Made by a program: the position numbers and the translations under genes | Shown here: positions 35,260 through 43,308 of the stretch, one piece after another | Numbering within the stretch: the first letter of the stretch is position 1 | How the letters are laid out: each line of letters opens with the position of its first letter | The notes under the pieces: model-generated | The model's database searches: none | Seen by the model: only the letters and a program-made list of their open reading frames with translations | Told to the model about the DNA's origin: nothing | Source of the DNA: an uncultured Hyphomicrobiales bacterium | GTDB lineage: Bacteria > Pseudomonadota > Alphaproteobacteria > Rhizobiales > Beijerinckiaceae | Assembly: GCA_903861645.1 (NCBI GenBank) | Contig: CAIOVE010000108.1 | Coordinates: forward strand, 1-51,030 | Direction of reading: 5' to 3' | DNA: 51,030 bases

Positions 35260-36284
35260 TGGCGCTCGGCCGGGCCCGCCGCGGCGCGCGCGGCTTCGAT
35301 TACTGGCCGGGTTTCGTCGACGCCCTGTCGACCATGCTGCTCGCGATGATCTTCCTGCTGTCGGTTTTCATGCTGGCGCAGTTCTTTCTGTCGCGCGAGG
35401 TCACCGGCAAGGACACGGCGCTGCTCAAGCTCAATCGGCAGATCGAGGAGCTGACCGCCCTGCTGGCGCTTGAGCGCGCCCAGACAGCCGACGCGCGCTC
35501 GTCCCTTTCGGCGCTGAACGTCACGCTGGAAACCGCCCGGGCCGACAAGGCCCGGCTGGAAGGCTTGCTGGCCACGGGGGCCTTGGCCGCCGCCGACGCG
35601 GGCGGACAGGCCAGCGCGGCCACCGCCGCGCTCGACGCGGAAAAACAGATTTCGGCGCGGGCGCAGGCGCAGGTCGACATTCTCAACCAGCAGATCGCGG
35701 CCCTGCGCCGGCAACTCGCCGCGCTGGAAGACGCCCTCAACGCCTCGGAACAGCGCGACCGTGAAAGCCAGACGCAGATCGCCGATCTCGGTTCGCGCCT
35801 GAACGTGGCGCTCGCCCGAACGGTGCAGGAACTCTCCCGCTACCGGTCGGATTTCTTCGGCCGGCTGCGCGAGATTCTCGGCTCCCGGCCAGGCGTGCGC
35901 GTCGTCGGCGACCGCTTCGTTTTCGACAGCGAGGTGTTGTTTGATTCAGGCCGCGCCGAGGTGAAGGCCGCTGGCAAGGCTCAAATGGACCAGTTGGCCG
36001 GCGCCATCGCCGATCTCGAACGCGAAATACCGCCGGAGATCCCGTGGGTGCTGCGCGTGGATGGCCATACGGACAAGCGGCCCGTCGCCGGTCAGTTCAA
36101 GTCCAACTGGGAACTGTCGAGCGCCCGCGCCATCGCCGTGGTGCAGTATCTCATCGCGAGGGGCGTCTCGCCGCAACATCTGGTCGCGGCGGGCTTTGGC
36201 GAATTCCAGCCCATCGACGACGGCGACGGCGACGAGGCCCTGCGCAAGAACCGCCGTATAGAGCTGAAACTCACGGAACGGTGA
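35259..36284 (+). CDS. OmpA/MotB-family peptidoglycan-binding protein
   Basis: A 341-residue protein anchored by one N-terminal helix (DALSTMLLAMIFLLSVFMLA) in which the preceding Asp of PGFVDALS is in the position of the MotB proton-binding aspartate. A long coiled coil (about residues 60-190) leads to a C-terminal OmpA-like domain: FVFDSEVLFDSGRAEVKAAG, VDGHTDKRPV, SSARAIAVVQYLIARGV and LRKNRRIELKLTE. It would attach the complex to peptidoglycan while the neighbouring MotA-like protein conducts protons. One-base overlap with that gene shows coupling. This gene is convergent with a small secreted-protein gene at 36322. Confidence 0.88.
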   Translation: MALGRARRGARGFDYWPGFVDALSTMLLAMIFLLSVFMLAQFFLSREVTGKDTALLKLNRQIEELTALLALERAQTADARSSLSALNVTLETARADKARLEGLLATGALAAADAGGQASAATAALDAEKQISARAQAQVDILNQQIAALRRQLAALEDALNASEQRDRESQTQIADLGSRLNVALARTVQELSRYRSDFFGRLREILGSRPGVRVVGDRFVFDSEVLFDSGRAEVKAAGKAQMDQLAGAIADLEREIPPEIPWVLRVDGHTDKRPVAGQFKSNWELSSARAIAVVQYLIARGVSPQHLVAAGFGEFQPIDDGDGDEALRKNRRIELKLTER

Positions 36285-36321
36285 CGGGTGAAACCGGGGC
36301 TTCGCCCGTCGTTGACGCCGA

Positions 36322-36567
36322 CTAGCGGCAGAAACGACGCGGCCCGTAGGGGGTTGGCCGAACGACGCAACGCGGCGCGTAATAGCGGCGCATATTGGGC
36401 TCGCAACGGCCGAAACGGTTGGGATGCGCGTAGGGGCCGCAACCGCCCGAGGCCAGCGCGACAAGGTCGCCTTCCGCCGGGGCGGCGCCAAGGGGCATCG
36501 CCGAGGCGTTCGCCGCGCCGAGCACGCCGAGGCTGGCCATGGCGATGCCGAACAACATGTTTTTCAC
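36322..36567 (-). CDS. Small secreted Cys/Pro/Arg-rich protein (GCG_CRPN-type)
   Basis: An 81-residue exported protein. GTG 36567 is preferred as start because CGGAGG lies six bases upstream; the ATG-less longer frame to 36585 would contain that site. The signal peptide is NMLFGIAMASLGVLGAANASA. The mature part has GGCGPYAHPNRFGRCEPNMRRYYAPRCVVRPTP, close to the short 'GCG-...-G-C-x-P-N' motif found in small proteins of Rhizobiales. Function is not known; the paired cysteines could form disulfides or bind metal. It is divergent from the binding-protein gene at 36725 across an A+T-rich gap containing a long palindrome. Confidence 0.7.
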   Translation of the reverse strand: MKNMLFGIAMASLGVLGAANASAMPLGAAPAEGDLVALASGGCGPYAHPNRFGRCEPNMRRYYAPRCVVRPTPYGPRRFCR

Positions 36568-36647
36568 AAGTTTCCTCCGAATCACGTTTCAATACCGGAA
36601 AAAGCTAGCAGATCGCGGCGACGCCAAATATGCATTTTAGATATGTG

Positions 36648-36679
36648 AATTATATAAAAATACGTATTTATATTGAATT
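36648..36679. promoter_or_regulatory. Long imperfect palindrome in A+T-rich divergent promoter region
   Basis: The core AAATACGTATTT at 36658-36669 is a perfect 12-base palindrome. Extending to 16 bases per half, 13 of 16 positions pair. It sits in a stretch with almost no G or C (about 36628-36682), between divergent genes starting at 36567 and 36725. It could be a DNA-binding-protein operator or an unusually A+T-rich promoter. No close matching copy was seen elsewhere in the window. Confidence 0.5.
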
Positions 36680-36724
36680 TAGGGACATTCGAGCCTACAT
36701 GCAGCTCACCTGAAGGAGTTCAAC

Positions 36725-37738
36725 ATGGGTCGGATCGGTCTTTTCGCGGCGTCGCTTGGTTTGGCGGCCGGTGTTTTTTCCGCCGCGGCGAGCGCGCAGA
36801 CAACCGCGCGCGTCGGGATCATTCCCGTGCTGGGCGTCACGCCAATCCTCGTCGTCGACAAGGAGGGCTGGGCGAAGGAAGCCGGCTTCGACCTCAAGTT
36901 CTCGACGTTCGAATCCGGCCCGCTGATGATTCAGGCGCTCGCCTCCGGCACGCTCGACATTTACGTCGCCGGCGTCGCGCCGCTGGGCGTGGCGCGCTCC
37001 AAGGGAATCGACGTTCGCGTGGTGACCTCGACCGCGGTCGAGGAAATGACCGTCGCCGCCGGGCCAAAACTGTCGCCCTTCTTCAAGGACGGCGTCGCGC
37101 CGGCCAAGGCGCTGGCCGATTTCCGCGCCGCCACGGGCAAGGCGGCGCGTTTCGCCACCCAGCCGCCGGGCTCGGTGCCCCATACGACGCTCGTCCACTG
37201 GCTGACGCAAACGATCAAGGCCGACAAGGCGGATTACGAGGTGCTGCCCATGGGCATCGACGCCACGCAGCAGGCCCTTCTGGCGGGCGCGGCCGATGGC
37301 GCGGCCATTCGCGAGCCGACCGACACGATCGTTCAGGCGCGCAATCCCAACATCAAGATCGTCGCCCTCGGCGGCGAGATGTTCGAGCATCAGCCCGGCA
37401 CGGTCGTCGCGGTGTCCGGCGCCTTTCTGGCGAAGAATCCGGATGGCGTGCAGAAGCTCGTCAACGCGCTTGTGAAGGCCGACGACCTGATCAAGACGAA
37501 CCCCAAGCGCGTCGCGCCCTACGTGGAGGCGGCGCTCGGCAAGGGCATCATCGATCTGGCCACGATCGAGAAGGCGCTGGCCTCGCCCGCCTCGAAATTC
37601 ACCGCCGATCCGCGGGTGATCGTCGACGCCACGGCGAAGATGCAGGCCTATCAGGTCTCCATCGGCACGCTCGACAAGGACGTGCCGCTCGACGGGCTTT
37701 TCGATCCATCCTTCTACGAAAAGGCCACGCGCAAGTAA
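36725..37738 (+). CDS. ABC transporter substrate-binding protein, NMT1/SsuA-like (tandem copy 1)
   Basis: A 337-residue periplasmic binding protein. The signal peptide ends at ASA-Q (residue 25), and the mature protein starts TTARVGIIPVLGVTPILVVD. It has FESGPLMIQALASGTLDIYV and MGIDATQQALLAGAADGAAI. ATG 36725 has AAGGAG eight bases upstream. The next gene, of identical length, is its paralogue with the same framework motifs (HWL-x-IDA-QQA-L-GA-DGA). Neither ATPase nor permease is adjacent, so both are orphans. The family binds nitrate, sulfonates, pyrimidines or similar; the ligand is unknown. Confidence 0.88.
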   Translation: MGRIGLFAASLGLAAGVFSAAASAQTTARVGIIPVLGVTPILVVDKEGWAKEAGFDLKFSTFESGPLMIQALASGTLDIYVAGVAPLGVARSKGIDVRVVTSTAVEEMTVAAGPKLSPFFKDGVAPAKALADFRAATGKAARFATQPPGSVPHTTLVHWLTQTIKADKADYEVLPMGIDATQQALLAGAADGAAIREPTDTIVQARNPNIKIVALGGEMFEHQPGTVVAVSGAFLAKNPDGVQKLVNALVKADDLIKTNPKRVAPYVEAALGKGIIDLATIEKALASPASKFTADPRVIVDATAKMQAYQVSIGTLDKDVPLDGLFDPSFYEKATRK

Positions 37739-37754
37739 TCGTGGAGCCAAGCCC

Positions 37755-38768
37755 ATGCGTTTGACGCGAACCCTGGCGTTACTCGGCGCGCTCATCTGCG
37801 GCGGCGCGGGCGCGCAAGCCCAAGCGGTCAAGGTTCGCGTCGCCTACGTGCCCGTCGTCGGCGCGGCGCCCATGCTCGTGCTCGACGCCGCCGGCTGGGC
37901 GCGCGAGGCGGGCCTCGACATCGCGCTGACCAAATTCGACTCCGGACCGCCGGCGATTTCCGGCCTCGCGTCGGGCGCGATCGACGCGCTGGCGATCGGC
38001 CTCGCGCCCATCGCCGTCGCCCGCGCCAAGGGTCTCGACGTGCGCGTCGTATCGGCGATGGCGAATGGCGGCTCGGCCTTCGTGGCGACGCCGGGATTGC
38101 AACAGGCGTTCGACGCCGAGGCGGGAGATCCGGCGCGGGCCTTCGCCGCGTTCCGCGCGCGCAACGGGCGCGCCGCGAAACTCGCCACGACACCGCCCGG
38201 CGGCGTGCCCAACGTCGCCCTCAATCACTGGCTGTTCCGGCTCAACGCCGTGGCGCGCGCGGACGTGCAAATCGTGCCGCTCGGCATCGACGCCATCCAG
38301 CAGGCAATCCTGACGGGCGCGGTCGATGGCGCGACAGTGCTCGAACCCGCCCTGACCATCGCGCTGGGGCGCGACCCGCGCCTGAAAGCGCTGGCGACCG
38401 CCAGCGAGATGTTCAAGGATATTCCCGGCGTCGCGCTGGCGGTCTCGGGCGCCTTTTCGGGCGCGCATCCCGAGGCCGTCGACAAGATCGTGGCGCTGGT
38501 TGCGCGCGCCAGCGCCTTTTTCGTCGCCGACCGGACGGCCGCCGTCGCCTATGTCCAGCCTGTTCTGGGCGGCGGACTTGTCGACAAGAGCGTCATCGCC
38601 AAGGCGTTGGCGTCCAACGCCACGACCTTCGTCGCCGATCCCCGGATCATCGCCGAACCAGCGCGGCGCATGTTCGAGTATCAGGCCGAAATCGGCGATT
38701 TCGACAAGGCGCCGTCGACCGACGGGTTGATCGACTCCTCCGTCTTCGTCCGCGTCTCCGGTCGCTGA
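37755..38768 (+). CDS. ABC transporter substrate-binding protein, NMT1/SsuA-like (tandem copy 2)
   Basis: A 337-residue paralogue of the preceding gene, starting 16 bases after its stop. The signal peptide is MRLTRTLALLGALICGGAGAQ. The mature part begins VRVAYVPVVGAAPMLVLDAAG and retains the same order of motifs: GLASGAIDAL, GGVPNVALNHWLF and PLGIDAIQQAILTGAVDGATV, then FVADPRIIAEPARRMFEYQAE. By eye the two are clearly homologous but well diverged, so the duplication is not recent and they may bind different ligands of one transporter encoded elsewhere. Convergent gene at 38782 follows. Confidence 0.88.
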   Translation: MRLTRTLALLGALICGGAGAQAQAVKVRVAYVPVVGAAPMLVLDAAGWAREAGLDIALTKFDSGPPAISGLASGAIDALAIGLAPIAVARAKGLDVRVVSAMANGGSAFVATPGLQQAFDAEAGDPARAFAAFRARNGRAAKLATTPPGGVPNVALNHWLFRLNAVARADVQIVPLGIDAIQQAILTGAVDGATVLEPALTIALGRDPRLKALATASEMFKDIPGVALAVSGAFSGAHPEAVDKIVALVARASAFFVADRTAAVAYVQPVLGGGLVDKSVIAKALASNATTFVADPRIIAEPARRMFEYQAEIGDFDKAPSTDGLIDSSVFVRVSGR

Positions 38769-38781
38769 AGAACCGCGGTCG

Positions 38782-39009
38782 TCACTTGCAGGGCTGGATT
38801 TCCAGCGTCGGCAAGGCGTTGCAATCATAGGCGGGTCGAGCCGCGGCCGGGACCGGCGCGCCGCCGAGCAACGCGCAGGCGAGCAAAGCGACGCCCATGC
38901 CGAACAGGACATAACCGGGATTGAACCAAGCCGTCCCCGCGCGACGGCCATGGCCGCGCGCGTATTCCCGCTCCATATCGCGCGCGTGGAGGCTTTCGAC
39001 AAACGACAT
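38782..39009 (-). CDS. Small single-helix membrane or secreted protein of unknown function
   Basis: A 75-residue protein that I do not recognise. The N-terminal 29 residues are charged (MSFVESLHARDMEREYARGH), followed by a hydrophobic helix PGYVLFGMGVALLACALLGG and a short tail with two cysteines (YDCNALPTLEIQPCK). AAAGGAACGGAT precedes the ATG, a reasonable ribosome-binding site. The helix could be an uncleaved anchor that leaves a Cys-containing tail outside the membrane. It lies between orphan binding-protein genes and is convergent with the one at 37755. Confidence 0.55.
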   Translation of the reverse strand: MSFVESLHARDMEREYARGHGRRAGTAWFNPGYVLFGMGVALLACALLGGAPVPAAARPAYDCNALPTLEIQPCK

Positions 39010-39216
39010 ATCCGTTCCTTTCAGTCCGGGAAAACGATCTCATCCTGTCGTCGGGAGAGCGACGAACGATGTGTCGCCGCGCACGCCGCGAAACCACATG
39101 AAGCGATTTCCACGCCAGCCGACGCGCGCCGACCATTTGACTTGCCGACACGACCGTTGTTTGACACCACGCTGATCGGGCCCCATCGGGGGCTCATGGT
39201 TTTGATGCGAGGAAAT

Positions 39217-40230
39217 ATGCGTTTCGCCGGCGTCGCGGCCATGGCCGCCGCACTTCTGACGGGCCTGCCCCACGCGGGCGCGCGAGCGCAATCCGTCGAG
39301 GATTTCTACAAGGGCAAGACCGTTCAGGTGATGATCGGTTACGGCGTGGGCGGAACGGACGATCTGTGGGCCCGGTTGATCGCCAAGTATTTGCCGCTGC
39401 ATCTGCCCGGCAAGCCGACGGCGGTGGCGACCAACGTGCCCGGCGCGGGCAGCCTGCTGCTCGCCAACCAGATTTACAACACACAGCCGAAGGACGGCAC
39501 GGTCATCGGCCTGTTCAACCGCGGCGTTCCCTTCGAGCCGCTGCTGGGCGGACAGGGCACCCGCTTCGATCCGGCGAAGTTCAATTACATCGGCAGTCCC
39601 GACCTCGATACGCTGGTCTGCGCGGTGCGCGCCGACGCGCCGGTCCAGACGCTCGCCGATCTCAAGACGAAGGAACTGATCGTTGGCGGCACGGGTTCGG
39701 GCGCCGACAGCCAGACCTATCCCGAATTCCTGACCAACCTGCTGGGCCTGCGCATGAAGCTCGTGCAGGGCTATCCCGGCTCGCGCGACATTCTGCTGGC
39801 GGTCGAGCGCAACGAGGTGCAGGGCGGTTGCGTCAGCTATGACACGATCGCGCGCGACGCCAATTTCCGCGACGGCAAGACGCGCATCCTCTTCCAGGCC
39901 GCGCCCAAGGCCGATCCGCGCATCAACGCGCCCTCGGTCGTCGACCTCGCCGACACCGATCAGACCCGGCAGGCGCTCGCTCTGTTCCTGCGGCGTCAGC
40001 AGGTGGGTCGTCCCTTCGCGGCGCCGCCCGGCGTGCCGCCCGCCCGCGTCGAGGCGCTGCGCGCCGCCTTCGCCGACGCCATGAACGACCCGGCCTTCAA
40101 GGCCGACGCCGAGCAGGCCAAGCTGAACGCCCGCTATGTGTCGCCGGCGGAGATCGGCCAGGTGCTCGCCGACGCCTACAAGGCGACGCCTGACGTCGTC
40201 GCGCTGACGAAAAAGGCGTTCGGGCGCTGA
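39217..40230 (+). CDS. Tripartite tricarboxylate transporter substrate-binding protein (TctC/Bug family), third copy
   Basis: A 337-residue periplasmic receptor; signal peptide MRFAGVAAMAAALLTGLPHA, then SVEDFYKGKTVQVMIGYGVGG. Bug-family marks are ATNVPGAGSLLLANQIYNTQ, LLGGQGTRFDPAKFNYIGSP and QGYPGSRDILLAVERNEVQG. In-frame ATGs at 39196, 39205 and 39217 all give a plausible signal; 39217 has GAGGAA closest. The frame open to 38950 is non-coding upstream sequence. It is an orphan, with no TctA/TctB nearby, and it is closed by an intrinsic terminator at 40230-40252 just before rpsA. Confidence 0.9.
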   Translation: MRFAGVAAMAAALLTGLPHAGARAQSVEDFYKGKTVQVMIGYGVGGTDDLWARLIAKYLPLHLPGKPTAVATNVPGAGSLLLANQIYNTQPKDGTVIGLFNRGVPFEPLLGGQGTRFDPAKFNYIGSPDLDTLVCAVRADAPVQTLADLKTKELIVGGTGSGADSQTYPEFLTNLLGLRMKLVQGYPGSRDILLAVERNEVQGGCVSYDTIARDANFRDGKTRILFQAAPKADPRINAPSVVDLADTDQTRQALALFLRRQQVGRPFAAPPGVPPARVEALRAAFADAMNDPAFKADAEQAKLNARYVSPAEIGQVLADAYKATPDVVALTKKAFGR

Positions 40231-40252
40231 AACGCCCGTTCGCGGGCGTTTT
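40230..40252 (+). terminator. Intrinsic terminator with UUCG loop after third TctC-type gene
   Basis: AAACGCCCG (40230-40238) and CGGGCGTTT (40243-40251) form a nine-base-pair stem closed by a TTCG tetraloop, which is exceptionally stable in RNA. The stem begins at the last base of the stop codon and is followed by only a short T run. It should insulate rpsA from the binding-protein transcript. Confidence 0.75.
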
Positions 40253-40434
40253 GCCCGTTGTATTCCCGACGGCGGACTGGTATTGAGCCGCCGCATACGT
40301 TCCCGAATGCTGGCCCGGCGCCGGCCCGCCGAGAGGCGGAGTTCGCGCGATCAACGCGCGATGTCGGCATGAGGGAGCGATCATCAACACCAACCCGCCG
40401 GCGCATGCCCCACAGGGGCCCTTCAGGAGAACAT

Positions 40435-42159
40435 ATGTCCGCTACTTCCACGAGCTTCGCGCCGTCGCGCGATGATTTCGCCGCCATGCTGAATGAGTCC
40501 TTCGGCGAGGACGAAGCCCTCGAGGGGCAGGTAATCAAGGGTCTTGTCGTCGCCATCGAGAAGGATGTCGCCGTCATCGACATCGGTCTGAAGACCGAGG
40601 GGCGCGTGGCGCTCAAGGAATTCATGGGCCCCGGCCGCGACCAGGTTCTGAAGGTCGGCGACACCGTCGAGGTCTATCTGGAGCGCGTCGAGAACGCGCT
40701 GGGCGAGGCGGTCATCTCGCGCGACAAGGCGCGTCGCGAGGAAAGCTGGGTCAAGCTTGAGCGCGCGTTCGAGGCCAAGGAAAAGGTCGAGGGCATCATC
40801 TTCAATCAGGTCAAGGGCGGCTTCACCGTCGATCTCGACGGCGCCGTGGCCTTCCTGCCGCGCTCGCAGGTCGATATTCGTCCGGTGCGCGACGTCGCCC
40901 CGCTGATGGGCACGCCGACCCAGTTCGAAATCCTCAAGATGGATCGTCGCCGCGGCAACATCGTCGTGTCGCGCCGCACCGTTCTCGAGGAGAGCCGCGC
41001 CGAGCAGCGTCACGAGATCGTCGCCAACCTCGAGGAAGGCCAGGTCATCGACGGCGTGGTCAAGAACATCACCGATTACGGCGCGTTCGTCGACCTCGGC
41101 GGCATCGACGGCCTGCTGCACGTCACCGATATCGCGTGGCGTCGCGTGAACCACCCGAGCGAGGCCCTCAACATCGGCCAGACCGTGAAGGTGCGGATCA
41201 TCAAGATCAACCACGACACGCACCGCATCTCGCTGGGCATGAAGCAGTTGCTCGACGATCCGTGGCAGGGCATCGAGGCCAAGTACCCGATCAACTCGCG
41301 CTTCCATGGCCGCGTGACCAACATCACCGACTACGGCGCGTTCGTCGAGCTCGAGGCCGGCATCGAGGGACTCATCCACGTCTCCGAAATGTCCTGGACC
41401 AAGAAGAACGTGCATCCCGGCAAGATCGTTTCGACGAGCCAGGAAGTCGACGTTCAGGTGCTCGAGGTCGATCCGGTCAAGCGCCGTATTTCGCTCGGCC
41501 TCAAGCAGACCCTGCGCAACCCGTGGGAAGTCTTCGCCGAAACCCACCCCGTCGGCTCGATCGTCGAGGGCGAGGTCAAGAACAAGACCGAGTTCGGTCT
41601 GTTCATCGGTCTCGAGGGCGATGTCGACGGCATGGTCCACCTCTCCGATCTCGACTGGAAGAAGCCGGGCGAGCAGGCGATCGAGGACTTCAAGAAGGGC
41701 GACATGGTCAAGGCGCAGGTTCTCGACGTCGACGTCGAGAAAGAGCGCATCTCGCTGGGCGTCAAGCAGCTCAACGGGGCCGATCCCTTCCAGCAGAAGG
41801 CCGAGGGCGAGGGCGACATCCGCAAGGGTTCCGTCGTCACCTGCGAGGTGATCGCGGTCAAGGAAGGCGGCATCGACGTCAAGATCGTCGGCACCGAGCT
41901 CGAGACCTTCATCAAGCGCAACGAACTGGCCCGCGACCGCGGCGACCAGCGCGCCGAGCGTTTCGCCGTGGGCGAAAAGGTCGACGCGCGCGTCATCCTG
42001 TTCGACCGCAAGGCGCGCAAGGTGTCCGTGTCGATCAAGGCGCTGGAAATCTCGGAAGAGAAGGAAGCCATCGCGCAGTACGGCTCGGCCGACTCCGGCG
42101 CGTCGCTGGGCGACATTCTCGGCGCGGCCCTCAAGGCTCGCGACACGACCAAGAAGTAA
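40435..42159 (+). CDS. rpsA: 30S ribosomal protein S1
   Basis: A 574-residue RNA-binding protein that helps the 30S subunit bind mRNA. Six S1 repeats can be followed; the repeated FVDLGGIDGLLHVTDIAWRR, FVELEAGIEGLIHVSEMSW and FIGLEGDVDGMVHLSDLDW are repeats 3, 4 and 5, and a degenerate sixth repeat ends near SIKALEISEEKEAI. ATG 40435 has AGGAGA at 40425-40430; the frame open to 40258 overlaps a terminator and GC-rich leader and is not coding. Length is normal for Alphaproteobacteria. The 3' end has a strong terminator. The usual upstream gene cmk is not present here. Confidence 0.97.
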   Translation: MSATSTSFAPSRDDFAAMLNESFGEDEALEGQVIKGLVVAIEKDVAVIDIGLKTEGRVALKEFMGPGRDQVLKVGDTVEVYLERVENALGEAVISRDKARREESWVKLERAFEAKEKVEGIIFNQVKGGFTVDLDGAVAFLPRSQVDIRPVRDVAPLMGTPTQFEILKMDRRRGNIVVSRRTVLEESRAEQRHEIVANLEEGQVIDGVVKNITDYGAFVDLGGIDGLLHVTDIAWRRVNHPSEALNIGQTVKVRIIKINHDTHRISLGMKQLLDDPWQGIEAKYPINSRFHGRVTNITDYGAFVELEAGIEGLIHVSEMSWTKKNVHPGKIVSTSQEVDVQVLEVDPVKRRISLGLKQTLRNPWEVFAETHPVGSIVEGEVKNKTEFGLFIGLEGDVDGMVHLSDLDWKKPGEQAIEDFKKGDMVKAQVLDVDVEKERISLGVKQLNGADPFQQKAEGEGDIRKGSVVTCEVIAVKEGGIDVKIVGTELETFIKRNELARDRGDQRAERFAVGEKVDARVILFDRKARKVSVSIKALEISEEKEAIAQYGSADSGASLGDILGAALKARDTTKK

Positions 42160-42194
42160 CCGGACGGCCCCTTCGGGCGCTTCCGCGACCACTG

Positions 42195-42226
42195 AAAAGG
42201 CCCGCTCGCGCGGGCCTTTTTATTTT
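42195..42226 (+). terminator. Strong rho-independent terminator of rpsA
   Basis: AAAAGGCCCGC (42195-42205) and GCGGGCCTTTT (42210-42220) form a perfect 11-base-pair stem with a TCGC loop, followed by TATTTT. It begins 36 bases after the rpsA stop. Confidence 0.92.
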
Positions 42227-42275
42227 GACGTCGCGATGGGATATGCTCCGCGCCTGAACCGGGATCGGGACGCGC

Positions 42276-43256
42276 ATGACACATCTGGCCGACGCCACCG
42301 CCGATTATCTCGTCGACCGCCGCCGCTTGCGGCGCAAGATCACCTTCTGGCGGGTCGCGGCCGCGCTGGCGATCATCGCGGCGCTGGTCGTCGGGGTCTG
42401 GCGCCTGTCGGGCGCGGGCGTCGGCGGCGGGTTGACGCCGCATATCGCGCGCGTCGCCATCGAGGGCGTCATCACCGGCGACCGCGAAACGCTCAAGCTC
42501 ATCGACGACGTCGCCGCCTCGCACGCAACCGCCGTGTTGCTGACGATCGAAAGTCCGGGCGGCACGACGACCGGTTCGGAGATTCTCTACGATCACATCC
42601 GCCGGCTCGCGGCCCGAAAGCCCGTGGTCGCCGTCGTCGGCAACATGGCGGCTTCCGGCGCCTATATCGCCGCCATCGGCGCGGACCGCATCGTCGCCCA
42701 CGGCAATTCGCTGGTGGGCTCGATCGGCGTGCTGTTCCAGTTTCCCAACGTGTCGAAACTGCTGAACACGGTGGGCGTCGAGATGGAATCGGTGAAATCG
42801 TCGCCGCTCAAGGCGGCGCCCAACGGCATGGAGCCGACGAGCCCCGAGGCGCGCGCGGCGCTGGCGGCGCTGGTCGCCGATTCCTTCGACTGGTTCAAGG
42901 GGCTGGTGCGCGAGCGACGCGGCATGACCGACGCGGAACTCGGGGCCGTGGCGGATGGTCGCGTGTTCAGCGGCCGGCAGGCCGTTCCACTCAAGCTGAT
43001 CGACGCCATCGGCGGCGAGCGCGAGGCGGTCGCCTGGCTCGAGGAGACCAGGGGAATCGCCAAAAGCCTGCCAATCCGCGACTGGCGACGGGGGCGCTCG
43101 TTCGAGCGACTGGGCATTCTGGGCTCCTCGGCCCGGCTGATCGGCGCTCTTGGCTTTCCCGAAATTTCGCAAATCGCCGAACGATTGGAAAATATTGAAC
43201 GGATACGGGAGCTTGACGGTCTCGTGGCGGTTTGGCAGGCTCCATCCTCGCGTTGA
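42276..43256 (+). CDS. sppA: Signal peptide peptidase SppA (short form)
   Basis: A 326-residue inner-membrane serine protease of family S49 that digests cleaved signal peptides. The N-terminal anchor is FWRVAAALAIIAALVVGVWRL. The Ser-Lys dyad is visible: Ser127 in GNMAASGAYIAAIGADRIV, which is followed by NSLVGSIGVLFQFPNV, and Lys179 in VKSSPLKAAPNGMEP. At about 330 residues it is the single-domain form, not the 618-residue E. coli type. It sits between the rpsA terminator and ihfB, as in many Rhizobiales. A seven-base dyad (43250-43279) covers its 3' end. Confidence 0.94.
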   Translation: MTHLADATADYLVDRRRLRRKITFWRVAAALAIIAALVVGVWRLSGAGVGGGLTPHIARVAIEGVITGDRETLKLIDDVAASHATAVLLTIESPGGTTTGSEILYDHIRRLAARKPVVAVVGNMAASGAYIAAIGADRIVAHGNSLVGSIGVLFQFPNVSKLLNTVGVEMESVKSSPLKAAPNGMEPTSPEARAALAALVADSFDWFKGLVRERRGMTDAELGAVADGRVFSGRQAVPLKLIDAIGGEREAVAWLEETRGIAKSLPIRDWRRGRSFERLGILGSSARLIGALGFPEISQIAERLENIERIRELDGLVAVWQAPSSR

Positions 43257-43279
43257 ATCGATGTTTCAATGATCAACGC
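43250..43279. promoter_or_regulatory. Dyad between sppA and ihfB
   Basis: GCGTTGA (43250-43256, including the sppA stop codon) and TCAACGC (43273-43279) form seven-base arms around 16 bases, inside which TTGAA and TTCAA can also pair. No T-run follows. It may be a weak terminator, an RNA-processing site or an operator for ihfB, which starts 30 bases further on. Confidence 0.35.
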
Positions 43280-43308
43280 GCCCATTGGGGTGGAAGGATA
43301 TTTTTTAG

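Noticed and set aside
34321-36284. Complete Zorya defence system
   Set aside because: Only the ZorA/ZorB-like pair is present; no ZorC, ZorD or ZorE gene or other defence gene lies within the window.
43250-43279. IHF binding site for ihfB autoregulation
   Set aside because: The bases ATCAACGCG do not continue into the TTR half of the IHF consensus.
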